From: Flectonema sp. DT1601
Lineage: Eukaryota > Euglenozoa > Diplonemea > Diplonemida > Diplonemidae
Length of the DNA: 64,000 nucleotides
Reading direction: 5' to 3'
NCBI GenBank assembly: GCA_964019425.1
Contig: OZ025859.1
Location: 62,001-126,000, forward strand
A model generated the notes under the pieces. It made no database searches. It was not told the origin of the DNA and saw only the letters and a program-made list of their open reading frames with translations. The translations under genes were made by a program, and so were the position numbers. Below, one piece after another: positions 46,401 to 55,886 of the stretch. The stretch's first letter is position 1; each line of letters starts with the position of its first letter.

Positions 46401-46929
46401 CAGCTCCTCCGTCAGCTGTGGTCGTCGCGGCGGCGGTGGTGATTCCAGTGAGCGTCAAGATTGCAGCTCTTTCGGTACAAATCAAAGGAACTGAACCAGA
46501 GTTGCAAAGCTGCATCACCTGAGTTGTTGTTGTCTTTGCAGCAGTTGTCGAGCCACCGTCAGCTCCACCATCAGCTCCACCGTCGGCGGCACCACCATCG
46601 GCGGCACCACCATCGGCAGTTGTGGTTCCGTCAGCGGCGGTCGCGTCGCCTCCGTCCTGCAACACTTCAACACGACGTGTCGTTGGCTTTGACGCGTCAC
46701 CGAACGCCTTTTCAACATCGGTGACCACATTCTTCATCAGATTAGTAGGGTCCGCTAGTACACTGGCGTAAGTGACATCCAATACCATCTGTACAGTCGC
46801 AGTGTACTTCTGTGCAGCAGCAGCACCCGTGCCATCGCCACCTACGACGTACTCAACTTCGGTAACTCCAGCGATGAAGAACCCGAACCAGAATACTAAA
46901 AGGGCAATCCCAGTTAGTAGTTTCAACAT
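43430..46929 (-). CDS. NOX/ferric-reductase-type flavocytochrome with ADG-linker ectodomain, copy 1
   Basis: Exons 46019-46929 and 43430-45887 join across a 131-bp intron (GTATGG to AAAACAG, phase 2) to give 1122 residues. MLKLLTGIALLVFWFGFFIAG is a signal peptide or anchor. Residues 30-540 form an ectodomain of repeated modules separated by Ala-Asp-Gly-rich linkers. Membrane helices follow. The haem ligands are His725/His739 and His825/His838, spaced x13 and x12 exactly as in NOX2. FAD is bound through HPFSIS (913-918), NADPH through GGVGITP (984-990) and CGPAPM (1095-1100). It ends EVFEF, like the aromatic NOX C-terminus. It should pass electrons from cytosolic NADPH to an outside acceptor, either ferric iron or oxygen; the sequence does not say which. 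There are no EF-hands. The core uses C-ending codons strongly, unlike neighbouring genes. Confidence 0.9.
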
Positions 46930-47080
46930 TTTGTTACTTTTTTATGTAGTTTGTATAAGGCCCGAAGAAATAGATTCTTTGGTTTTGTTGTAAAGAAAAC
47001 TGATGGAAGGAAACAAAATAATAATAAAATACGTTGCTGTGTTTAAGAAGACAGAATGTTGTCATCGAATTCAGAATGTT
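46930..47080 (-). promoter_or_regulatory. Conserved 5' flank of reductase copy 1
   Basis: The 150 bp before the start codon closely match 53675-53830 before copy 2. Copy 3 keeps only TTTGTTACTTTTTTAT and AATAGATTCTTTG. The retained pieces are candidate promoter or 5' untranslated signals. Recent duplication alone could explain the copy 1/2 identity. Confidence 0.35.
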
Positions 47081-47189
47081 TATAAATAATTTACAACAAA
47101 AGTTAAACCACAATTAAATACTAGTATAATATATTTTCGCTATGGGAGGGGGTTCATTAATTTTTTTTCGCTGTTCAGTAAGCAAAAAA

Positions 47190-47349
47190 GAATTGGCTTT
47201 AACTTCAACTATACAGAAAAAAATGATATAACACTGTGGTTTTTTGTTTGTGCACGAAACCGTGAACCGACTTTAAACTGATAAAGCTAAAGGAGGTTTA
47301 CGTGTGCTGCCAACATTCTTTTTCGTTCTTACAATACTTGTTAAATGCA
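47190..47349 (+). repeat. Dispersed repeat family A, copy 3
   Basis: Nearly identical to the inverse complement of 25301-25460, 22 kb away, and ends in the same place against an A-tract. Confidence 0.8.
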
Positions 47350-47689
47350 AAAAAAAAAAAAAAAAAAAAAAATCGATGTTCAAAAAATGGGGGAATATGG
47401 CCAAAATCAAATGGTCCGAAATACACCTGATGGCTAAGATGGGTTGGTTCTCAAACAACCCTGATCGATATTTGGGATATTAAAAATTAGAATCCCCGCC
47501 AACCTGAAGTTGAAAACAAAATTCATCTCAAGCCTGGTAACATGTTTAGTAGTAATGTAGGCATCTTGCAGCACTGAATTGTTGAAGATATTCCCATAGT
47601 CTTCTCTCATCATGTTCATTATTTAAAACTATTCTAACTTTACACTAAAGGGGAAAGTTTTAGGTATGGCAGGTGAGCATGAACTGCTG

Positions 47690-47850
47690 GGCCTGATTCA
47701 ACCCAAGCTGGCTACTTGTATATTGCATAACCCTTACACCACAAGTCTTGCCATTGTAAATCTTCCATAACAGTAGGAGACTCTCCCTCGAATTGGAACT
47801 CGTCGTAGTCGTCCTGACGGGGAAGCCATCACTCAGCAGCTCAAGAAGTA
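47690..47850 (+). repeat. Spacer block F, copy 1
   Basis: About 160 bp matching 53871-54031 almost exactly (starts CAAGCTGGCTACTTG, ends AGTATGAAGCAACTG). Confidence 0.9.
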
Positions 47851-48186
47851 TGAAGCAACTGAAAAAATATTCTTTTGGGGAATTGAATGTTTGAATTTTG
47901 TAAAATACAACTGTTTTGTATCGCGTAACATAGCGATGGTTTAACATCTGTTAAGGATACAGTGACTATGGTGATGCTTAACTTAGCCTTTTAAAGTAAC
48001 TATTTAGGTTTCAAGAGTAATCCACATAGCTCTTACCTCTATTCTCTCATCATCAGTTATGGTGTAGAAGTAAGTCAATCAATTATTTAGACTGAATCAC
48101 TCCAGTTTGCCGTTGTTGACGTTGAAGAAATGCGGGGATCCGGTTGACAAAATGAAGATTGCCAAAATCTTTAAAAAAAAAAAAAA

Positions 48187-48527
48187 GGGGGGACTTTGAT
48201 ACGATACGAAAAGATTTTCTGGGAAGAATACTGCAGGTCTTTGCACAAAAAAATAAAAATACTGTCACCATGAAACAGAAGGCGTTGAACATTGCCTGGT
48301 TTCTTTGGTGGAGGCCACGTGAACGTAGTTGAGCACCTCTTGCCTACGCTACCGTAACAGTGAAAAACAGCTGTAAATTAAAATCAATGTGAAAAAAATA
48401 AAATGAAACCAAAGGTTAACAGTGGACTACTCGAGTCTTCAGCGGTCCGCTCGGTGATAGCAGCCTAGGAAGGACAAGCTCACCCATCTGCCTGGAGACC
48501 ATTCAAATTGGCTCGCTCTAAATTGGC
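48187..48527 (+). repeat. Spacer block G, copy 1, with motif D
   Basis: About 340 bp matching 54311-54656. It begins with a G-run and motif D (CTTTGATACGATACGAAAAG...). It also contains CTACTCGAGTCTTCAGCGG. Confidence 0.9.
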
Positions 48528-48895
48528 GACCTAAACGCTCTACCCTATCGCCGCGATTGCCACTGACAACCTCTAACCAACTATACTACGACCAAAAATA
48601 AGGGGAAAGGGGAAAGTGCGCTTATACCTGTACAGCCACGACTCTCGATTTCCGTAGTGGAGCCCCCCGCGGCACTCCCTATATAGTGCACTATGCTTGT
48701 CTCTTTTGCTATATAACTTGTCCCTTGGGCTATATAGGAAAAGCAGCAAAGAACTCAACATGGAAAAAGCCGTTAAAACATTTGTCTGGTTAAAACGGAT
48801 CGGTGGGTAAAATTACGCAAGAACAACCATAAGGTCTCCCACGGTTTAATGTAGCACATCTCCACGCCAGTCTCAATGACCGAGGTAATGTACTA

Positions 48896-48991
48896 AGGGG
48901 GAACTTTGATACGATACGAAAAGATTTATCTGGGAAGAATACTGCAGGTCTTTGCACAAAAAAAAATAAAAATACTGTCACCATGAAACAG
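48896..48991 (+). repeat. Motif D, second copy in spacer 1
   Basis: Motif D with its A-rich tail and the following AATACTGTCACCATGAAACAG, without the rest of block G. Confidence 0.9.
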
Positions 48992-49191
48992 GTGCAAAGG
49001 GTTACTCATTATTATTGTGTAAAAAAAGAATGGTTTAATTCGAGTCTCTCCAAAAACAAGGAAAGTTATTTTGCTACTCGGACATCTACTAATTCTTCAT
49101 TTTCACCTTATCATTCCACATGTCGCTGTTCCTGTGTCGGTACTTCCTTTCGTTGTACTTGTGTCTCATATAGTTGTGTTATCTGTTACAG

Positions 49192-49373
49192 AAGAACTGT
49201 TAAAACTCACATCTCATACACTGGAACAGGATTTCATCTTTCTCCTAACTCAGGCACTAAAACAAGCCTTTGAAGAAATTGATTCGAGTCTGTTACTTTT
49301 ATTTATCATTCATCACAATACCAATAACAAAGTGAAGACCAGTAGTATGAAGAAGTTCAAAGAACCTTACTGA
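49192..49373 (+). pseudogene. Conserved plus-strand exon, weakly PP2C-like, spacer 1
   Basis: After a good acceptor (TTATCTGTTACAG) the frame reads EELLKLTSHTLEQDFIFLL then TQALKQAFEEIDSSLLL and ends ...KKFKEPY and TGA. ALKQAFxxxD resembles a helix of PP2C phosphatases, but this is one helix only. The same exon occurs at 54893-55074 with a few replacements, and its tail at 61077-61150. No upstream exon was identified. It may be the 3' exon of a converging gene or a duplicated relic. Confidence 0.3.
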
Positions 49374-49530
49374 GGATCACATGTTTCAGATTGTGTGAAT
49401 TAGTCTTAATTTTCTTTTTTCAGAGTAAGAGAAATACATCAGCACTTTAATTAAATACGTGCCATGAGAAAATATAATTTGTGGTGAGTGGAAGGTTGTG
49501 ATGTGATACAATAATTCGTGTCTCTGGCTC

Positions 49531-49670
49531 CAGAACTCGAACACTTCAGAACTGATGATGTCTTCGATCGCAAGGACTTTCAGAATCAGTCTGGACACCA
49601 CAGGAAGCGAGTAGGTCGGAACCTCGCTGTCCGGAAGCATCACGTCCACGAATTTCATTCCGCAGTGTTC
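49531..49670 (-). pseudogene. Truncated 3' relic of the reductase gene, spacer 1
   Basis: Encodes KFVDVMLPDSEVPTYSLPVV, then skips about 30 codons of the NADPH-site region and resumes near the C-terminus with SSEVFEF. It corresponds to the last ~75 codons of the intact copies, with an internal deletion and extra divergence. The match begins at the stop-proximal end and stops abruptly near 49670. Confidence 0.8.
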
Positions 49671-50159
49671 GATCAGTAAGCAGGCGTAAAGACAAATCTT
49701 GCGCAAAAAAATATACAAAATTTAGAGTTAGAAATAATTCATTAGGTCGCTGAATTACTAACCTGATTTACAGGTTTGATGAGTTTCAATTTGGTAATCA
49801 TTTTTTATATTTCAAAAAAAATAGTTACTTCCTGAAACACATCACGGTAATCCATAAAATAGGAGAGGAATATCAAAAAGCGGACAAAATGTCGGCCCTA
49901 CAATCAAACAAAATGGTTTTTTGATTGATCTTTTTCTTCGTTCATTTCGTTCATTTATATTTATCGTCACACCACACTCATCTTAATTAGAAATAATAAA
50001 TTGGCAAACACAATAACCAACAGATGGGAATGCATTCGTTCTCCAATCATGATTTTTATAACAGACAGAGTGTGTGGTAATGAGATCTCATTCATTTAAA
50101 TTTGTTACAAGAAGACAGTCACACAAATATGAATGAGATAAGAATTTCACACCTACGCT
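49671..50159. other. 3' flank of reductase copy 2
   Basis: Nearly identical to 55393-55886 before copy 3. AT-rich with no reading frame. Probably holds the 3' untranslated region. Confidence 0.7.
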
Positions 50160-53100
50160 CTAGAACTCGAACACCTCAGCGTGGAAGTCAAATCCCTTGG
50201 CGTAAGCAGCCTCTTCGACCGCACGCACCATAGGAGCAGGTCCACAGGCGAACACCGCGGTCTTGGAACCGCATCCATCGAAGATGCCCGCGTAGTCTGG
50301 TCTTCCGGACAACACAGGAAGTGAGTACGTTGGATCCTCGCTGTCCGGAAGCATCACGTCCACGAACTTCGCAGCGTCGTCCGCAGTGTTGTGGAGGGTC
50401 AGGGTCACGCTGTCGTCGGCCTTCGCGTGGCAGTTCGCCAATTCCGGTCCGAAGCACTCGAACGCATCCGCTCCACGTCCCGACCACACCAACTCCACCT
50501 GCACCGCACCGTCCGGAGTCGTCTTCCTGCGAACAGCCTTCTCCAGAAGCGACAACGCAGGGGTGATTCCGACTCCTCCCGTGCACATCACAATCTTGTC
50601 GTATCCCACCAGCTTCGACAACCTCGGCAGAGCTGAGTTTCCGAACGGACCCTGCACAACGATCTTCTCTCCCGACAAGTCCTTGTTCGCCACAGCCGCA
50701 GTCCAGCTGTCTGGTCCGTTCGCCTTCATGTGGATGCTGAAAGTCGTCATTCCGTTCTTCGTCGCTCCCCTGCTGCTGATCGAGAACGGATGCCACTCCA
50801 GGCTGCTGATCGATGGGATCTTCACCAGAACGTACTGCGTAGGCTCAAACGAGAAGCTCTTCATCGAGATCGTCAGCTTCGTGATTCCTCCCTTCCTTGG
50901 CTCGTGTTCCTTGATCGTCGCAGTTCCCACGCATCCCGCGTGGATGTGTCTCGACATCAAGTCCACCGCGTACAGAATCACAGGAATTCCGCAGTAGATC
51001 ATCAAACTCGGGTAATGGATCCACGCCATCACGTAAACCACGATGTACATCAAGTGAGACAACACGAACACATTCCAGTAGTTACGTCTGATGTAAGGAA
51101 GCGCTCCCAAGCACACAATCGTCAAAGCACACCATGCGATGAAACCAGCCGCAGGAGGTCCGTGAGGGTATCCGATCTCCCATCTGAACATTCTCTCAAA
51201 CGACAACCTCGCCGCCTCGTTCGCGTTCTCCGGGTTGATGTAAGTCTGAGTCGAGTACACAGGAGTTCCCTGACGGTAGTATCTCATGTGGTCCGCGAAC
51301 ATACCGATGAAATGGCACACCGTCAACACCCAAATCCATCCTCCGATTCTACGATGGAAAGCCAACGCTCTCTCGAATGGAATTCCGATGCACCACAACA
51401 ACACCGAGTGTCTCGAAACAGGGAACAGCTGCAACACCAAAAGACCAGCCACCACTCCTCCAATTCCACGGCTCGTCTTTCCAACCAAGTTGTTGATCGT
51501 CGCGTGGTTCCACACGTAGAAGAAGCACAACAAGCACCATCCAATGATCCACAAGTTCATCATCAAAGTCCCCCAGTAGAATCGGAGTTGCAGAGGAAGG
51601 TACTGGTCCACCATCTCGAGCATCGGAGACAGAGGTCCGTTCAGAGGCTTCTGGTACTTGTTCTTCATCAGGAACCCAATCAATGCCATCAAGAACAACA
51701 AGATCACCCAGCACATGATCAGGTACGTGATCACGTCTCCGTTGTTACCACGCCACTCGAAGTACACCATTCCTCCGAGGCTGTGCTTGTTTCCTCTGAT
51801 CAATCGAGTCCACAGGAAGTACGGCTGTCTGTATCCAATGCATCCGTCCTCAATGCAACCCTGTCCGTCGATCACTCCTCTCTTCGGTTCCCATCTGGTT
51901 GGGGTTGATGGTGCTCCGTCTCCTCCATCAGCAGCTCCACCGTCAGCAGTGGTGGTACCATCAGCTCCACCATCAGCACCTCCATCAGCAGTAGTTGCAG
52001 CACCTCCGTCGGCAGTAGTGGCAGCACCACCATCAGCACCTCCGTCCGCCTGAAGCACATTTACAGCTCTGCTGTTCGTGTTCAAAGTCAACACAGCAGG
52101 GTTCCTCGTCACAGTCAGTCCTCCCACGGTAGTCGCCGACCACTGCTGCACCGACTGGGTCGCAGCCGCGTTCACCGAAGTCTTCGTCATCGAAGTGATC
52201 GTCACCTCGACCCTCATCGTCGCAGTTGCGAGGACAGAAGCTCTGGCACCGTCAGCATCACCACCTGCGCCATCAGCGGCAGCACCGTCAGCCGCACCGT
52301 CCGCAGCACCACCGTCGGCAGCACCACCGTCAGCAGTTGTTGTTGCTGGTGCTGGAGCTGACGTGATTCCACGCTTGGTATCGATCTCAGCCTTCAACTT
52401 GCACTCGGTCAGTGTGTTGTCCGCCTGCACGTTGCAGATTCTAGTCACGTGGGTTCCGGTTTCGGTGATCGAGTTCGCCTTCGTGTATGTGTTAGTCGCG
52501 CCACCGTCAGCGCCATCAGCGCCACCATCTGCTCCACCATCAGCACCATCAGCGGCAGTAGTACCGTCAGCGGCACCGTCAGCAGCACCATCAGCAACAG
52601 CAACTGCACGGTGAGCGGTAGCTGCTACAGACCTGTTTTTGTGTTTTGTTTTGGTTTTTATTTTTGTTTCCAAACCCCATCCATGGAAACATGCTTACTT
52701 GGCGATCAACAGAATTGAAATAAACAAAACAACAAAATAAATAATTTGAATAAAGATCCATACCTTGCCTTCACCTCAGCCTCAATTGCGGTCAAAGACG
52801 TGAGAAGCTCCGGAGAATTCCAGAACGTAGCGAGCTCAGTTGGGATCTGCACCTCCATAAACACGACTGAAGTTGGAGCTCCCTCAGCAGGGGCAGCGAC
52901 AACACGAGGACGGCCTGCAGCGATGATCCTCCTCCCAGAGAACGTGATGGTTTGCCATTGACCGTCGATCACTGCCGCAGCACGTTCCGCTCCTTCGCGA
53001 GCACCGGCAATCGATGTCGACTCGAAGTCAATTCTGACAACCAAATCACCAGCAGCAAGGGTGCTTGCGGCACGGCCATCACCATCAGCAGCAGCACCGT

Positions 53101-53674
53101 CAGCAGCACCTCCGTCAGCAGCACCTCCATCAGCTGCGGTCCCGTCAGCTCCTCCGTCAGCTGTGGTCGTCGCGGCGGCGGTGGTGATTCCAGTGAGCGT
53201 CAAGATTGCAGCTCTTTCGGTACAAATCAAAGGAACTGAACCAGAGTTGCAAAGCTGCATCACCTGAGTAGTTGTTGTCTTTGCAGCGGTTGTCGAGCCA
53301 CCGTCAGCTCCACCATCAGCTCCACCGTCGGCGGCACCACCATCGGCGGCACCACCATCGGCGGTTGTGGTTCCGTCAGCGGCGGTTGCGTCGCCTCCGT
53401 CCTGCAACACTTCAACACGACGTGTCGTTGGCTTTGACGCGTCACCGAACGCCTTTTCAACATCGGTGACCACATTCTTCATCAGATTAGTAGGGTCCGC
53501 TAGTACACTGGCGTAAGTGACATCCAATACCATCTGTACAGTCGCAGTGTACTTCTTTGCAGCAGCAGCACTCGTACCATCGCCACCTACGACGTACTCA
53601 ACTTCGGTAACTCCAGCGATGAAGAACCCGAACCAGAAGACTAACAGAGCAATCCCAGTTAGTAGTTTCAACAT
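50160..53674 (-). CDS. NOX/ferric-reductase-type flavocytochrome, copy 2
   Basis: Exons 52764-53674 and 50160-52632 with a 131-bp intron at the same site give 1127 residues. The catalytic half matches copy 1 apart from a few residues (for example DVIT for DVLM before the first helix). The four His haem ligands, HPFSIS, GGVGITP and the EVFEF end are all kept. Differences concentrate in the Ala-Asp-Gly linkers: one linker has an added A-T-T-A-D-G-G pattern and another reads AGGDADG. With copy 1 it shares the residues FLWTRLIRGNKHSLGG, which separate these two from copies 3 and 4. It looks intact and presumably works as copy 1 does. Confidence 0.9.
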
Positions 53675-53830
53675 TTTGTTACTTTTTTATGTAGTTTGTA
53701 TAAGGCCCGAAGAAATAGATTCTTTGGTTTTGTTGTAAAGAAAACTGATGGAAGGAAACAAAATAATAATAAAATACGTTGCTGTGTTTATGAAGACAGA
53801 ATGTTGTCATCGAATTTAGAATGTTAATAA
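53675..53830 (-). promoter_or_regulatory. Conserved 5' flank of reductase copy 2
   Basis: Matches 46930-47080. Identity breaks down after about 150 bp, where block F begins. Confidence 0.35.
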
Positions 53831-53870
53831 AGAATCTACCCCAAAGTTATACCACAAATTAAATAACTTT

Positions 53871-54031
53871 CAAGCTGGCTACTTGTATATTGCATAACCC
53901 TTACACCACAAGTCTTGCCATTGTAATTTTCCATAACAGTAGGAGACTCTCCCTCGAATTGGAACTCGTCGTAGTCGTCCTGACGGGAAAGCCATCACTC
54001 AGCAGCTCAAGAAGTATGAAGCAACTGAAAA
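53871..54031 (+). repeat. Spacer block F, copy 2
   Basis: Counterpart of 47690-47850. It lies much closer to its reductase copy than in spacer 1 (about 200 bp against 760 bp). Confidence 0.9.
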
Positions 54032-54201
54032 AAACATGAAAGGGAAAATCGACCTTGTGGCCAACCTATCGATCATAACTCCTCCATAAAACCTTTCAAA
54101 GTAAACATTATCATCGGAGTGTTAGAATAGGAACAGTTGACAGGAAACATTAACTTAAATACTTAGCACAGCAGCTTTATTCCGTTGCACCCATAGAAGT
54201 C

Positions 54202-54317
54202 ACCTTTGACCCTCCATTGAGAGCTGGTATTTGATGATACGAAAACTGTGTTAAAAGCAGTTCAAGATGGCAAAACACGTTGTGAAATAAATAAACGCAG
54301 CATATCTAACCTAGGGG
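54202..54317 (+). repeat. 116-bp direct repeat H, copy 1
   Basis: Starts ACCTTTGACCCTCCATTGAG and ends ATCTAACCTAGGGG. It recurs at 54657-54773 with a few substitutions, so block G is sandwiched between two H copies. Confidence 0.9.
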
Positions 54318-54656
54318 GGACTTTGATACGATATGAAAAGATTTATCTGGGAAGAATACTGCAGGTCTTTGCGCAAAAAAATAAAAATACTGTCACCATG
54401 AAACAGAAGGCGTTGAACATTGCCTGGTGTCTTTGGTGGAGGCCACGTTAACGTAGTTGAGCACCTCTTGCCTACGCTACCGTAACAGTGAAAAACAGCT
54501 GTAAATTAAAATAAATGTGAAAAAAAATAAAATGAAACCAAAGGTTAACAGTGGACTACTCGAGTCTTCAGCGGTCCGCTCGGTGATTGCAGCCTAGGAA
54601 GGACAAGCTCACCCATCTGCCTGGAGACCATTCAAATTGGCTCGCTCTAAATTGGT
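54311..54656 (+). repeat. Spacer block G, copy 2, with motif D
   Basis: Counterpart of 48187-48527. It begins with the G-run and motif D. Confidence 0.9.
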
Positions 54657-54773
54657 ACCTTTGACCCTCCATTGAGAGCTGGTATTTGACAATACGAAAA
54701 CTGTGTTAAAAGAAGTTCAAGACGGCGAAACACGTTGTGAAATAAATAAACGCAGCATATCTAACCTAGGGGA
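54657..54773 (+). repeat. 116-bp direct repeat H, copy 2
   Basis: Second copy of 54202-54317 in the same orientation. Confidence 0.9.
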
Positions 54774-54892
54774 GGGTGTTCATAATATGTGATTATTGAC
54801 GTGGGTGATGAAGTATTCAGAATGTCACCGCTGTCGCTATTCCTGTGCCCTCGTTGTACTTGTGTCTCATATAGTTGTGTTATCTGTTACAG

Positions 54893-55074
54893 AAGAACTG
54901 TTAAAACTCACATCTCATACACTGGAACAGGATTTCATCTTTCTCCTAACTCAGGCACTAAAACAAGCCTTTGAAAAAATTGATTCGAGTCTGTTACTTT
55001 TATTTATCATTCATCACAATACCAATAACAAAGTGAAGACCAGTAGAATGAAGAAGTTCAAAGAACCTTACTGA
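54893..55074 (+). pseudogene. Conserved plus-strand exon, weakly PP2C-like, spacer 2
   Basis: Same frame, acceptor and stop as 49192-49373, differing at few residues (KAFEKID-type and SR for SS changes). Keeping an open frame in both copies hints at coding or at very recent duplication. Confidence 0.3.
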
Positions 55075-55230
55075 GGATCACATGTTTCAGATTGTGTGAA
55101 TTAGTCTTAATTTTCTTTTTTCAGAGTAAGAGAAATACATCAGCACTTTAATTAAATACGTGCCATGAGAAAATATAATTTGTGGTGAGTGGAAGGTTGT
55201 GATGTGATACAATAATTCGTGTCTTTGGAT

Positions 55231-55392
55231 CCAGAACTCGAACACTTCAACGTGGGGATAGAATCCCTTGACGATAGCAGCCTCTTCGACCGCACGTATT
55301 TTCAGAATAAGTCTGGACACCACAGGAAGCGAGTAGGTCGGAACCTCGCTGTCCGGAAGCATCACGTCTACGTACTTCGTTCCGCAGCATCG
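55231..55392 (-). pseudogene. Truncated 3' relic of the reductase gene, spacer 2
   Basis: Encodes YVDVMLPDSEVPTYSLPVV, then after a deletion of about 25 codons RAVEEAAIVKGFYPHVEVFEF. It is better preserved than the spacer 1 relic, and the C-terminal block still resembles the intact copies. It lacks the usual stop and reads on past the reductase end. Confidence 0.85.
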
Positions 55393-55886
55393 TGTCATTT
55401 AGCTCACGAAAAGACAAATCTTGGGTAAAAAATATACAAAAATTTCGAGTTAGAAATAATTCATTAGGTCGCTGAATTACTAACCTGATTTACAGGTTTG
55501 ATGAGTTTCAATTTGGTAATCTTTTTTTTTATATATTTCTAAAAAAAATAGTTACTTCCTGAAACACATCACGGTAATCCATAAAATAGGAGAGGAATAT
55601 CAAAAAGCGGACAAAATATCGGTCCCAAAATCAAACAAAATGGTTTTTTGATTGATCTTTTTCTTCGTTCATTTCGTTCATTTATATTTATCGTCACACC
55701 ACACTCATCTTAATTAGAAATAATAAATTGGCAAACACAATAACCAACAGATGGGAATGTATTCGTTCTCCAATCATGATTTTTATAACAGACAGAGTGT
55801 GTGGTAATGATATCTCATTCATTTAAATTTGTTACAAGAAGACAGTCACACAAATATGAATGAGATAAGAATTTCACACCTACGCT
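55393..55886. other. 3' flank of reductase copy 3
   Basis: Nearly identical to 49671-50159; AT-rich, no gene. Confidence 0.7.

Larger units (their letters stand above)
47081..49070. other. Spacer 1, first part
   Basis: Mosaic of blocks also found elsewhere: family A repeat (47190-47349), block F (47690-47850, repeated at 53871-54031), block G (48187-48527, repeated at 54311-54656) and motif D (48193 and 48903). No gene is supported, although short stretches look diverged from coding DNA. Confidence 0.55.

Noticed and set aside
48187-48245. Motif D as a 5S rRNA gene end
   Set aside because: CTGGGAAGAATACTGCAGGTC loosely resembles the 5S 3' part, but no A box, C box or pairing 5' strand was found.
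48527-48570. tRNA-like A box on the minus strand (GGGTAGAGCG)
   Set aside because: No B box or T-arm lies at the right distance and no acceptor stem can be formed.
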